Below, piece by piece: positions 32,958-41,119 of a DNA stretch of 64,000 nt (its first letter is position 1; each line of letters opens with the position of its first letter). A model generated the notes under the pieces. The model had not been told where the DNA came from, searched no databases, and was given only the letters and a program-made list of their open reading frames with translations. This DNA is from an uncultured Muribaculaceae bacterium (GTDB taxonomy: Bacteria; Bacteroidota; Bacteroidia; Bacteroidales; Muribaculaceae), in NCBI GenBank assembly GCA_910577315.1, contig CAJTME010000007.1:62001-126000 (forward strand), read 5' to 3'. Position numbers and translations under genes: made by a program.

Positions 32958-34282
32958 TGTTTCGTTTCAACTGGGGTTACGGAAATGAGTTGCAGATGGC
33001 TGTCCCACGCGGGATAGAACAGGTTGCCGCGCGTGGTCTCCACCTCGCCCATCTGGGCATCGACGGTCTCGGAGCGCACGAAGCGCTTGGCGGGATAGAA
33101 GTCGCCGCATACGGTGTGGTTGGCCGCAAGGCGGTGGGCGTCCATGCCATGTGAATAGAAACCGACGATGTCGGGATTGGACGATGGCGTGTAGCGTCCG
33201 AACGACACGTCGACGGGCACCCACCCCACTCCTTCAAAGTAGACCTCGGCCCAGTCGTGCAGGTTTTTCTCGCCTGGATGCAGCATCCATCCGCTCTCCC
33301 ACCGCGCCGGAATCCCGAGGGTGCGCATCAGCGAGATGTAGAGCAGCGACACCTGGCCGCAGTCGCCGTGTCCCTCCTCGGCGACATAGGCGGGGATGCA
33401 GGGAATGGTGCTGTACTCGCGCGCGCCGGCCCAGGGATAGCGCTGTATGATGTAATCGTACACCTTCTCGCTCAGCAGGTAGGGGTTGGTTTCGCCGTCG
33501 GCTATATGGGCGGCAAGGGAGTCGAGCCGGATGATGTGGGGCGCCTCGGGAGCGGTATATTTCCTGTAGAAATCACTCGCGGTGTCATAGGGCTTTATGC
33601 GGGCGAGAATCTCGTCGGCAGGAAAATATTCGCCGCGCGTGTCGAACTCGGCGGTGTACTCGAAATGAGTGGTATCGCCGGGCGCGCCCACCGGCGCCTC
33701 GAAATATATGGTGTTGTGCTCCGAGCGGCCGTCGCTGAGTGTATAGGTGTGCGACGCGTCAAGTATGCGGATGTTGTTCTGCCGTTGGGTCGCCATCGGC
33801 AACGGCAGCCATACGCGCAGGGTGTCGCCGAGGATGGCGTCGTGGTTCGGCACATCGACCGTGAAGCGGTAGCGCACGCGGTGGGCGCCCCCGAGGGGAT
33901 TGCGGCCGTCGCGGCAGGCCAGGACAGAATCGACATAGCTGATGCGGGCCTCCGATGCCGTGGAGCCGCGGTGGGAGCCCTGGCGGAACTGAGGGTCGAG
34001 CAGCCGCATGTTGCGCAGCGACTTGCGGAACACCCTCACCGTGTCGCCGAAGCGCAGGGTCTCGACATACTTGCGGTCGATGCGCCGCTGCAACTCGTCG
34101 CGGGTGAGCGAAGGCTCGTCCTTGACGGCAATCTCATAGAACTCGTCCACAGTCCACGGGAAGTCGGCGCGGGTGCGCGAGGCTATCGCGGCTGCCGAAT
34201 CGGCCTCGAGCCAACTCGGCACCGTGGCCCCGGCGGCAGTCGCCGTGCAGGCTGTGGCAAGTATCAATAGTTGTTTAAGCAT
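32954..34282 (-). CDS. Secreted transglutaminase-like protein
   Basis: The 442-residue protein has a signal peptide (QLLILATACTATAAGA), an N-terminal region with a beta-sandwich (about 130-215) and a transglutaminase-like catalytic domain. The papain-like triad is complete: Cys308 in GHGDCGQVS, His342 in LHDWAEVYF and Asp358 in VPVDVSFG. Bacterial members usually act as proteases or amidases rather than crosslinkers. Placed between a CBM9-like protein and the NlpC/P60 peptidase in one operon, it may help process cell-wall peptides or other peptides, but its substrate is not known. Confidence 0.88.
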   Translation of the reverse strand: MLKQLLILATACTATAAGATVPSWLEADSAAAIASRTRADFPWTVDEFYEIAVKDEPSLTRDELQRRIDRKYVETLRFGDTVRVFRKSLRNMRLLDPQFRQGSHRGSTASEARISYVDSVLACRDGRNPLGGAHRVRYRFTVDVPNHDAILGDTLRVWLPLPMATQRQNNIRILDASHTYTLSDGRSEHNTIYFEAPVGAPGDTTHFEYTAEFDTRGEYFPADEILARIKPYDTASDFYRKYTAPEAPHIIRLDSLAAHIADGETNPYLLSEKVYDYIIQRYPWAGAREYSTIPCIPAYVAEEGHGDCGQVSLLYISLMRTLGIPARWESGWMLHPGEKNLHDWAEVYFEGVGWVPVDVSFGRYTPSSNPDIVGFYSHGMDAHRLAANHTVCGDFYPAKRFVRSETVDAQMGEVETTRGNLFYPAWDSHLQLISVTPVETKQ

Positions 34283-34332
34283 TGTGGTTTAAGTATGATT
34301 TAGGGTTAGTTTCAGTTGGTTTCAGCGGTGGC

Positions 34333-34995
34333 CTATGATTTCCCGAAGTATATGTCGCCGAAAAATTCAGGGCGGTGGAAATCGGGCTTATCCGTTGTGA
34401 TGGGTTTCCACGAAAGGTAGTGAGGCTCTGATGTGGCCGAGGCGCATTTGTAAAAATTGCCCCTTATCTTATCAGGCAGATTGGCCCGGTCGAGGCCAAT
34501 GAGGCCGAGGGGTATCACCACAAGAAGATTCCACGTGAACAGGCCTTCCAGTTCGCGGAATGGCCGCGTGCCGCAGGACGCATAACGCCTCACCTGCCCC
34601 AGCTCGGCGGCGGCGAGGCGGGTTGGCACAGGACGCTCGCGCCGGTGGGAGGCATTGATGGTGCCGATGCAGTTGAACTCGAAGTTCCAGTATTCACCGC
34701 CTTCATGCGGCTCTACGAAAAACTCCACGCACGAATCCTCGCTCACGGGCGACTGGTCGACATAGTTCTCGGCCCGAAGATAATTGCATCTGACCAGAAA
34801 GTCGATGTAAATCGCCTCGTCGGTATATGCCGCCGAGAACGATGTCATCGGGCGGTAAGGATATTTCCCGGGCCAGTTCACGCTTGCAATTTCGCCCCGG
34901 GCCCCCTTGTCGTCGAGCATGGCGATGATGGCGTCGGGATCGGCGAGCGTGTCGAGCGAGTCAATGCGCGGAAGTGTGAGCTTGGGTTGGTTCAT
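34333..34995 (-). CDS. CBM9-like carbohydrate-binding protein
   Basis: The 220-residue protein matches the family-9-like carbohydrate-binding proteins of Bacteroidota. It has the conserved core TSFSAAYTDEAIYIDFLV, then DSCVEFFVEP and YWNFEFNCIGTINASH, and a final LSWKPI...FHRPEFFGDIYF segment. No signal peptide is visible at the chosen ATG, so it may be cytoplasmic or its export is not obvious. The fold usually binds sugars, but free-standing members have no assigned role. It lies 24 bases after the LysE-type gene and 50 bases before the transglutaminase-like gene, in one unit. Confidence 0.82.
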   Translation of the reverse strand: MNQPKLTLPRIDSLDTLADPDAIIAMLDDKGARGEIASVNWPGKYPYRPMTSFSAAYTDEAIYIDFLVRCNYLRAENYVDQSPVSEDSCVEFFVEPHEGGEYWNFEFNCIGTINASHRRERPVPTRLAAAELGQVRRYASCGTRPFRELEGLFTWNLLVVIPLGLIGLDRANLPDKIRGNFYKCASATSEPHYLSWKPITTDKPDFHRPEFFGDIYFGKS

Positions 34996-35019
34996 CTGTA
35001 TATCGGTCAGTCTAAGGGT

Positions 35020-35661
35020 TCAGAAAAATTCAGCCACGGCCATCGTTATGCCGATGCCGGCCATGACAAAGAGGATTATCGCAATGATGCGGTTCACGAG
35101 CCACAACGCGCGTACATTGAAGCGCCGCCGCAGACGGTTGACAAGCCATGTCACGCCATACCACCACATCAATGCGCCGCTAAGTATGCAGACATAGGCA
35201 AAAATATAGTGGTGGACGCCGTATTCCGGCAAAATCAGGCAAAAACGCGCGAACAGCCCCACGATGAAGAACAGAATCAATGGATTTGAGAACGTGATGA
35301 GAAATCCCGTCACGAAATCCGTCCAGTAATTTGTAGCCGGAGTGGACGCCACGGTCTTGAGCGAGCGTGTGGGGTTCTTGCGGAAAAGATAGAACGCAAA
35401 AATGGCCAGCACCACGCCTCCGCCAAGCTGCAGCCACAGCTGCTGGCGTTCGATGAAGTCGGTGACGAAGCTGAGGCCCAGGCCCGTGAGAAGGCAGTAG
35501 ATGAGATCGCTCAGCGCCGCGCCCATTCCGGTGAACATTGCCGGCCAACGCCCTTTGCTGAGGGTGCGCTGGATTATGAGCATACCGACAGGCCCCATCG
35601 GCGCCGAAATGAGGGCTCCGATGGCCAGTCCGCGTGGTAATATGTAAAGCAGTTGCTCCAT
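35020..35661 (-). CDS. LysE-family amino-acid exporter-like membrane protein
   Basis: The protein of about 213 residues has roughly six membrane helices and the LysE/RhtB signature (GALISAPMGPVGMLIIQRTL near the N-terminus, later TGFLITFSNPLILFF). Members export amino acids or small metabolites. I chose the ATG at 35661 (MEQLLYILPRG): the frame is open to 35742, but a perfect promoter lies inside that extension. It is the first gene of the unit that ends with the dipeptide epimerase, which suggests export of amino acids or peptides released from cell wall, though this is inference. Confidence 0.88.
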   Translation of the reverse strand: MEQLLYILPRGLAIGALISAPMGPVGMLIIQRTLSKGRWPAMFTGMGAALSDLIYCLLTGLGLSFVTDFIERQQLWLQLGGGVVLAIFAFYLFRKNPTRSLKTVASTPATNYWTDFVTGFLITFSNPLILFFIVGLFARFCLILPEYGVHHYIFAYVCILSGALMWWYGVTWLVNRLRRRFNVRALWLVNRIIAIILFVMAGIGITMAVAEFF

Positions 35662-35670
35662 ACCAAATAG

Positions 35671-35702
35671 CAAAGATAGATATTTTCGGCAAAAGCACCA
35701 AA
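35671..35702 (-). promoter_or_regulatory. Promoter of the LysE-to-epimerase operon
   Basis: On the minus strand TTTG at 35702-35699 is followed after 20 bases by TATCTTTG at 35678-35671. The ATG is only 9 bases past the -7 element, so the leader is very short. Between this and the catalase stop (35984) I see only the palindromic terminator below. Confidence 0.8.
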
Positions 35703-35796
35703 ACACCCCCGAAAATTTTGAAAAAATTAAAAGTACAGCCAAAAGATTAAACCGCTTTCACAGCCCTGATGTTGCCTCAAAAATCCCCCCGCCGCG

Positions 35797-35858
35797 AAAA
35801 AAATCCCTCAATGAGGGAGGAAAATGACCGATTTCCTCCCTCATTGAGGGATTTTTTT
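35797..35858. terminator. 27-bp nested-palindrome terminator
   Basis: The arms 35797-35823 and 35832-35858 are perfect complements flanked by A7 and T7. Each arm is itself a palindrome (TCCCTCA, A, TGAGGGA), so four copies of the heptamer alternate. It terminates the catalase transcript on the minus strand and could work in both directions. Confidence 0.9.
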
Positions 35859-35983
35859 GTTGCAATGGGAATCGTAAAGCCAATTTTTCAGTTATTACCA
35901 CTTTTTGCAAAAACCGCCCCGGCGGGGTGACTCGGGACAGGTCAATCCGCCGGGACGTCATATCGGTAGTGTGGAATTTAACT

Positions 35984-37489
35984 TTACTTGGACAGGTTGC
36001 GCTTGTCCCAGGACGGATGGGCTGGATCTTCGGCAACGAGAGCCTCGGCAAGGTCGATGCCGAGCGATGATGCCAGCATGCGGCCGTATTCGGGGTCGGC
36101 GTTGTGGCAGGCGCGCACATGCCGCTGTTTGATGAACAGGGGAACGCCCTCCATCTGCGCGGCGGTGTTGTCGCAGGTAGCCTGCCGGTCGGCTGGGCTC
36201 ATCAGTCGCCACAGCAGTCCGGGCTGGGTGTAGTAGTCATCGTCAAACTCGCGCTCGTCGTAGTTGTACACAGCGCCGTCCACCGCCATCGGCGGTTCTT
36301 TCAACGAGGGCGTATCCTGCCATTCGCCGAAGCTGTTGGGTTCATAACTTATTGTGGCGCCGCAGTTTCTATCGGTGCGCATCTTGCCGTCGCGATGATA
36401 GGAATGGAACGGACATTTGGGACGGTTGACGGGAATGAGGTTGTGGTTCACACCAAGGCGGTAGCGCTGCGCGTCGCCGTACGAGAACAGCCGTCCTTGC
36501 AGCATCTTGTCGGGCGAGAACCCTATGCCCTCAACTATGTTCATGGGATTGAAGGCGGCCTGCTCGATTTCGGCATAGAAGTTCTCGGGATTGCGGTTAA
36601 GCTCGAGGATTCCGACATCGCGCAGGGGGAAATCCTTGTGATACCACACCTTGGTGAGGTCAAAAGGATTTATGCCGTAATGCTTGGCCTCGTCCTCGGT
36701 CATCAGCTGCACCTGCAATTTCCAGCGCGGGAATTCGCCGCGCTCGATTGCCTCGAACAGATCGCGCTGGTGCGACTCGCGGTCTTTGGCGATGATTGCC
36801 TCAGCCTCCTGGTCAGTGAGGTTCTTGATGCCCTGCAGGGTGCGGAAATGGAACTTAACCCATGTGCGCTTATTATCCTTGTTGATGAAGCTGTAAGTGT
36901 GGCTGCCGAAGCCGTGCATGTGGCGGAACGAGGCCGGAATACCGCGCGGCGACATGGTGATTGTGACCTGATGGAGCGCCTCGGGCAGCAGTGTCCAGAA
37001 ATCCCAGTTGCTGGTGGGACTGCGCATGCCGCTGCGGGGGTCGCGCTTGATGGCGTGGTTGAGGTCGGGGAATTTCAGGGGGTCACGCAGGAAAAACACG
37101 GGAGTGTTGTTGCCGACCAGGTCCCAGTTTCCGCCGTCAGTATAGAATTTTATGGCGAAGCCACGTATGTCGCGTTCGGCATCGGCGGCTCCCCGCTCGC
37201 CGGCCACAGTCGAGAAGCGAACCAGGCAGGGCGTCTGCTTGCCAACTTCCGAGAAGATTGCCGCTTTGGTGAATTCCGAGATGTCGTCGGTCACGGTAAA
37301 AGTGCCGAACGCGCCCGAACCTTTGGCGTGCATGCGCCGCTCGGGTATCACCTCGCGGTCGAAATGGGATATTTTCTCAATGTACCAGGGATCCTGAACG
37401 GTAACGGGTCCCGGGCGACCGGCGGTCTGAACATTCTGGTTGTCTGCGATGGGGCGACCATTGTCGGAGGTCAGTCTTTTCTTATCCAT
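35984..37489 (-). CDS. katA: Heme catalase (small-subunit, clade 3 type)
   Basis: The 501-residue enzyme breaks down hydrogen peroxide in the cytoplasm. Key residues are present: catalytic His54 (RRMHAKGSGA), Asn127 (DLVGNNTPVFF) and the proximal heme Tyr near 337 (RLFSYGDAQRYR). The length and lack of a C-terminal flavodoxin-like domain put it in the small-subunit group. The gene stands alone; the 37490-37717 interval separates it from divergent uvrA. TTTTG and a TAAATGCG-like element upstream give only a weak promoter match, which would fit activation by a regulator such as OxyR, but I see no clear site. Confidence 0.97.
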   Translation of the reverse strand: MDKKRLTSDNGRPIADNQNVQTAGRPGPVTVQDPWYIEKISHFDREVIPERRMHAKGSGAFGTFTVTDDISEFTKAAIFSEVGKQTPCLVRFSTVAGERGAADAERDIRGFAIKFYTDGGNWDLVGNNTPVFFLRDPLKFPDLNHAIKRDPRSGMRSPTSNWDFWTLLPEALHQVTITMSPRGIPASFRHMHGFGSHTYSFINKDNKRTWVKFHFRTLQGIKNLTDQEAEAIIAKDRESHQRDLFEAIERGEFPRWKLQVQLMTEDEAKHYGINPFDLTKVWYHKDFPLRDVGILELNRNPENFYAEIEQAAFNPMNIVEGIGFSPDKMLQGRLFSYGDAQRYRLGVNHNLIPVNRPKCPFHSYHRDGKMRTDRNCGATISYEPNSFGEWQDTPSLKEPPMAVDGAVYNYDEREFDDDYYTQPGLLWRLMSPADRQATCDNTAAQMEGVPLFIKQRHVRACHNADPEYGRMLASSLGIDLAEALVAEDPAHPSWDKRNLSK

Positions 37490-37663
37490 AAAAAACGAAA
37501 AAGTGTGTTTAATTGAATTTTGGGGTTAACGCATTTAAAACACAATATATGCGTCAAAAGTTCCCCAACCGGAATTTGCTTGCGTTTTTATTAAAAAACT
37601 CAAAAAAACGTCCTGACAGCACAAACGGTCACTGCAATGCGGAACTATCCGCAAAAAATTTCG

Positions 37664-37679
37664 TAACTTTGTATATTTG
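37664..37679 (+). promoter_or_regulatory. Two adjacent -7 elements upstream of uvrA
   Basis: TAACTTTG at 37664-37671 is followed directly by TATATTTG at 37672-37679; both fit TAnnTTTG. No convincing TTTG stands 19-21 bases upstream of either. Confidence 0.55.
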
Positions 37680-37717
37680 CAGGAGGCGCCCGCCCCTGCC
37701 CTTGATTTTTGATTGAA

Positions 37718-40513
37718 ATGACTGAAAAAAACATACAGATAAAGGGTGCGAGGGTCAACAACCTCAAGAACATAGACCTGTCGCTGCCCCGAGGAAAATT
37801 CATCGTCATCACCGGCCTCAGCGGCTCGGGCAAGTCGTCGCTGGCATTCGACACGCTATATGCCGAGGGGCGCCGGCGCTATGTCGAGAGCCTGTCGTCG
37901 TATGCACGCCAGTTCCTCGGCAAGATGACAAAACCAGAATGTGACTATATCAAGGGACTGCCCCCCGCCGTGGCAATCGAACAAAAAGTCAACACCCGCA
38001 ATCCGCGTTCGACCGTCGGCACGTCCACTGAAATCTACGACTACCTGCGCCTGCTCTTCGCCCGCGTGGGACGCACCATATCGCCCGTGAGCGGCGCGGT
38101 GGTTAAAAAGCACACCATCGAGGATGTCGTCGCCGCCGCGCAGGCCTACGGCGTCGGAACCCGCGTGGCAGTCATCGCTCCGATGGCCCTGCCCGAGGGC
38201 CGCGACATGGCCACTCATCTCGACGTGTTGCTTAAAGAGGGCTTCTCGCGCATCGCGGTCGGCAACGAATTCATCGACATAGCAGACGCGCTGAACGACA
38301 AGACGGTGCTTAAAGCGAAATCGGTCGATTTGCTCATCGACCGCCTCGCCGTGTCGGACGAGCGCGACGAGCTGTCGCGTCTGGCCGAAAGTGCCGAAAC
38401 GGCATTTTTTGAGGGCAACGGCAAATGCTCGCTGCTGGTATTCAAAAGCCGTGAGGACGTCGACCGCCTCGATTTTTCAAAACTTTTCGAGGCCGACGGA
38501 ATGGTGTTTCCCGAACCGTCAGACCAGATGTTCAACTTCAACAACCCTTACGGCGCGTGTCCCAATTGCGAAGGCTTCGGCATGGCATTGGGCATAGACG
38601 AGGGGCTGGTGGTGCCCGACCCGTCGCTGTCGCTCTACGACGATGCGGTGGCTCCCTGGCGCGGCCCCACGATGAGCGAGTGGAAACGCGAGTTCATCCG
38701 CCTGTCGGCGTCCCGCAAATTCCCCATCCACCGCCCGTATTTCCAGTTGACCGACGAAGAAAAGGCATATCTGTGGCACGGCGAAGGAGCATGGACCGGC
38801 ATCGACGGATTCTTCACATGGATGGAATCGCAGCGCCACAAGGTGCAATACCGCGTAATGTACTCGCGTTTCCGCGCCAAGACGCTGTGCCCCGTGTGCC
38901 ACGGTTCCCGACTGCGACCCGAGGCCATGAACGTCAAGGTTGCCGGGATGACGATTGCCGACCTCGTCAAAATGCCCGTAACCCGGTTACAGGCATGGTT
39001 CGCCACCCTCGAATTTGAAGAGAACGACGCCAAAATCGCCGCGCGTCTGCTCACGGAAATCAAGAACCGGCTGGGCTATCTCGTCGAGGTCGGGCTGGGC
39101 TACCTTACCCTCGACCGCCTCAGCAACTCGCTATCTGGCGGCGAAAGCCAGCGCATCAACCTCGCCACCTCGCTCGGTTCGAGCCTTGTGGGCTCGCTCT
39201 ACATCCTCGACGAGCCGTCAATCGGACTGCATCCGCGCGACACCGACCGTCTCATCGGTGTGTTGCGGAAGCTGCAGCAGCTCGGCAACACGGTCGTTGT
39301 GGTCGAGCATGACGAGGAAATCATGCGTGCCGCCGACCTCATCGTCGACGTAGGCCCCGATGCCGGACGCCTCGGCGGCGAAATCGTCTTCCAGGGCCCA
39401 ATATCGCAACTTCCCGGTGCCGAACGCAGCTACACCGCGAAATACCTCACCGGCAAAATGAAAATCAAGGAGCCCGACTCGCGCCGCAAATGGAAGGACT
39501 ATGTCGAGATATGCCATGCCACTGAGCACAACCTCAAGGACGTGTCGGTAAAATTCCCCCTCGGGGTAATGACCGCCGTCACCGGTGTCAGCGGTTCTGG
39601 CAAGTCAACCCTGGTCGGCAACATCCTCTACCGCTCCATGGCCCGGCACCTCGGCACTGACAACGCCGCGCCCGGACGCTTCGGCGAGTTGCGCGGCGAC
39701 CTCAAACGCGTGGGCGACATAGTCTTCGTCGACCAAAACCCCATCGGCAAGTCGTCGCGTTCCAATCCGGCCACATACCTGAAAGCATACGATGAAATCC
39801 GCGACCTCTTCTCCCAGCATCAGGCAGCAAAGCAGATGGGTTTCACCCCGGCGTTCTTTTCGTTCAACACCGAGGGAGGCCGGTGCGAAGAGTGCAAGGG
39901 CGAAGGCTCCATCACCATCCCGATGCAATTCCTCGCCGACGTCACCATCCCCTGTGAGGTGTGCGGCGGCAAGCGTTTCAAAAAGGAAATACTCGAGGTG
40001 AAATACCGCGACGTAAACATCAGCGATGTACTTGACATGACCATCGACCAGGCCATAGAGTTTTTCGGCGAGGGTACCGGCGCGACAGAACGCCGCATCG
40101 TTCGGCGCCTCCAGCCGCTCCACGATGTCGGACTGGGCTACATCAAGCTCGGCCAGTCGTCCTCGACGCTTTCGGGCGGTGAGAACCAGCGCGTGAAACT
40201 GGCTTCGTTCATCGCCGACGAACGCCCCACCCCCACCATGTTCATATTCGACGAGCCCACAACCGGCCTTCACTTCCACGACATCAACGTACTGATGGCC
40301 TCTTTCGACCGCCTGATTGCCAAAGGTCACACATTGGTGGTGATTGAGCACAACCTCGACGTGATAAAATGCGCCGACCACGTCATCGACCTCGGTCCCG
40401 ACGGCGGCGAGGGCGGCGGACAAATCGTTGGCGAAGGCACCCCCGAACAAATCGCTTCCAATCCCGCAAGCACCACCGGCAAATACCTGAGGGAATTAGG
40501 AATTAGGAATTAG
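37718..40513 (+). CDS. uvrA: Excinuclease ABC subunit A
   Basis: UvrA is the damage-recognising ATPase of nucleotide excision repair. The product of about 931 residues has two ABC modules (GLSGSGKSS near the N-terminus and GVSGSGKSTL in the second half, each with an LSGGE signature) and zinc-finger cysteine pairs (CPNCEGFG, CPVCHGSR, then CEECKGEGS and CEVCGGKRF). I took the ATG at 37718; a TTG three codons earlier is the only alternative. The last six codons (ELGIRN) and the stop are read from the heptamer repeat array at 40492-40547, so the natural C-terminus may have been altered slightly by the repeat. Confidence 0.97.
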   Translation: MTEKNIQIKGARVNNLKNIDLSLPRGKFIVITGLSGSGKSSLAFDTLYAEGRRRYVESLSSYARQFLGKMTKPECDYIKGLPPAVAIEQKVNTRNPRSTVGTSTEIYDYLRLLFARVGRTISPVSGAVVKKHTIEDVVAAAQAYGVGTRVAVIAPMALPEGRDMATHLDVLLKEGFSRIAVGNEFIDIADALNDKTVLKAKSVDLLIDRLAVSDERDELSRLAESAETAFFEGNGKCSLLVFKSREDVDRLDFSKLFEADGMVFPEPSDQMFNFNNPYGACPNCEGFGMALGIDEGLVVPDPSLSLYDDAVAPWRGPTMSEWKREFIRLSASRKFPIHRPYFQLTDEEKAYLWHGEGAWTGIDGFFTWMESQRHKVQYRVMYSRFRAKTLCPVCHGSRLRPEAMNVKVAGMTIADLVKMPVTRLQAWFATLEFEENDAKIAARLLTEIKNRLGYLVEVGLGYLTLDRLSNSLSGGESQRINLATSLGSSLVGSLYILDEPSIGLHPRDTDRLIGVLRKLQQLGNTVVVVEHDEEIMRAADLIVDVGPDAGRLGGEIVFQGPISQLPGAERSYTAKYLTGKMKIKEPDSRRKWKDYVEICHATEHNLKDVSVKFPLGVMTAVTGVSGSGKSTLVGNILYRSMARHLGTDNAAPGRFGELRGDLKRVGDIVFVDQNPIGKSSRSNPATYLKAYDEIRDLFSQHQAAKQMGFTPAFFSFNTEGGRCEECKGEGSITIPMQFLADVTIPCEVCGGKRFKKEILEVKYRDVNISDVLDMTIDQAIEFFGEGTGATERRIVRRLQPLHDVGLGYIKLGQSSSTLSGGENQRVKLASFIADERPTPTMFIFDEPTTGLHFHDINVLMASFDRLIAKGHTLVVIEHNLDVIKCADHVIDLGPDGGEGGGQIVGEGTPEQIASNPASTTGKYLRELGIRN

Positions 40514-40547
40514 GAATTAGGAATTAGGAATTGGGAATTAGGAATTG
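40492..40547. repeat. Heptamer TTAGGAA array, about seven units, across the uvrA stop
   Basis: Seven head-to-tail copies of TTAGGAA (one reading TTGGGAA) start inside the uvrA coding end and supply its TAG stop. It is the same unit as the array at 31777-31815. Confidence 0.95.
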
Positions 40548-40591
40548 GATGCTCGTCGACTGCGGCAGGATGGAGCATCATGGTGATTACA

Positions 40592-40626
40592 AAAAAAACA
40601 ATGCGCCTACCGCGCATTGTTTTTTT
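40592..40626. terminator. Bidirectional terminator between uvrA and the DUF4293 gene
   Basis: A perfect 15-bp stem (A7CAATGCGC, loop CTACC, and its complement ending in T7) stands between convergent genes. Confidence 0.93.
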
Positions 40627-40657
40627 GTCCGATAACAGCCAACCGGCGCGAGCCGAT

Positions 40658-41077
40658 TTAGCGGAGGCGGTCCATCGAGCGCAGAAGCTTGTGGTCGCGC
40701 TTCATTCCGCGGTAGGCCAGCAGGGCGAAAAGCAGGGCGAGTACCAGCAGAACCACTCCGCCAAGCAGGACGGGCGTGGCGTTCTCCATGCCCACTCCAA
40801 TCACAAAACCGCTCGTCACCATCGACGCGCAGATAAGCACGATGGCCAGGATGGTCATCTTCATTTGCTGGCGCAGGTTATGATACATGAAAATAGTGAT
40901 CAGCAGCAATGCGGCCACCACAATATTGAGAATCAGCAGCACCGGGGCGTCCTTGACAAACATTGCCGTAGGTTCGGCACCCTCGGCGGCTACGGTCGCA
41001 AACGGAGTGAAACAGAACACACCGATGAAAATGGCCGCAATCAGCAGCATGAGAGTTTGGATTCGTTGGATTTGCAT
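40658..41077 (-). CDS. DUF4293 family membrane protein
   Basis: The 139-residue protein begins with the family's typical QRIQTLMLLIAAIFIGVFCF and has four membrane helices with a short periplasmic loop (about 28-42) and a basic C-terminal tail (YRGMKRDHKLLRSMDRLR). The family is confined largely to Bacteroidota and has no known function. The gene stands alone, convergent with uvrA, and 42 bases downstream of the TPR protein gene. Confidence 0.9.
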   Translation of the reverse strand: MQIQRIQTLMLLIAAIFIGVFCFTPFATVAAEGAEPTAMFVKDAPVLLILNIVVAALLLITIFMYHNLRQQMKMTILAIVLICASMVTSGFVIGVGMENATPVLLGGVVLLVLALLFALLAYRGMKRDHKLLRSMDRLR

Positions 41078-41119
41078 AGTTGTATCAAATTAATGTATTT
41101 ATGTGTTAAGCGTATAAAG

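Noticed and set aside
35662..35742. N-terminal extension of the LysE-type protein
   Set aside because: A perfect promoter and expected transcript start lie inside it.
36104..37516. 470-codon open frame on the plus strand
   Set aside because: Antisense to the catalase gene, which is certain; long antisense frames are common in GC-rich coding DNA.
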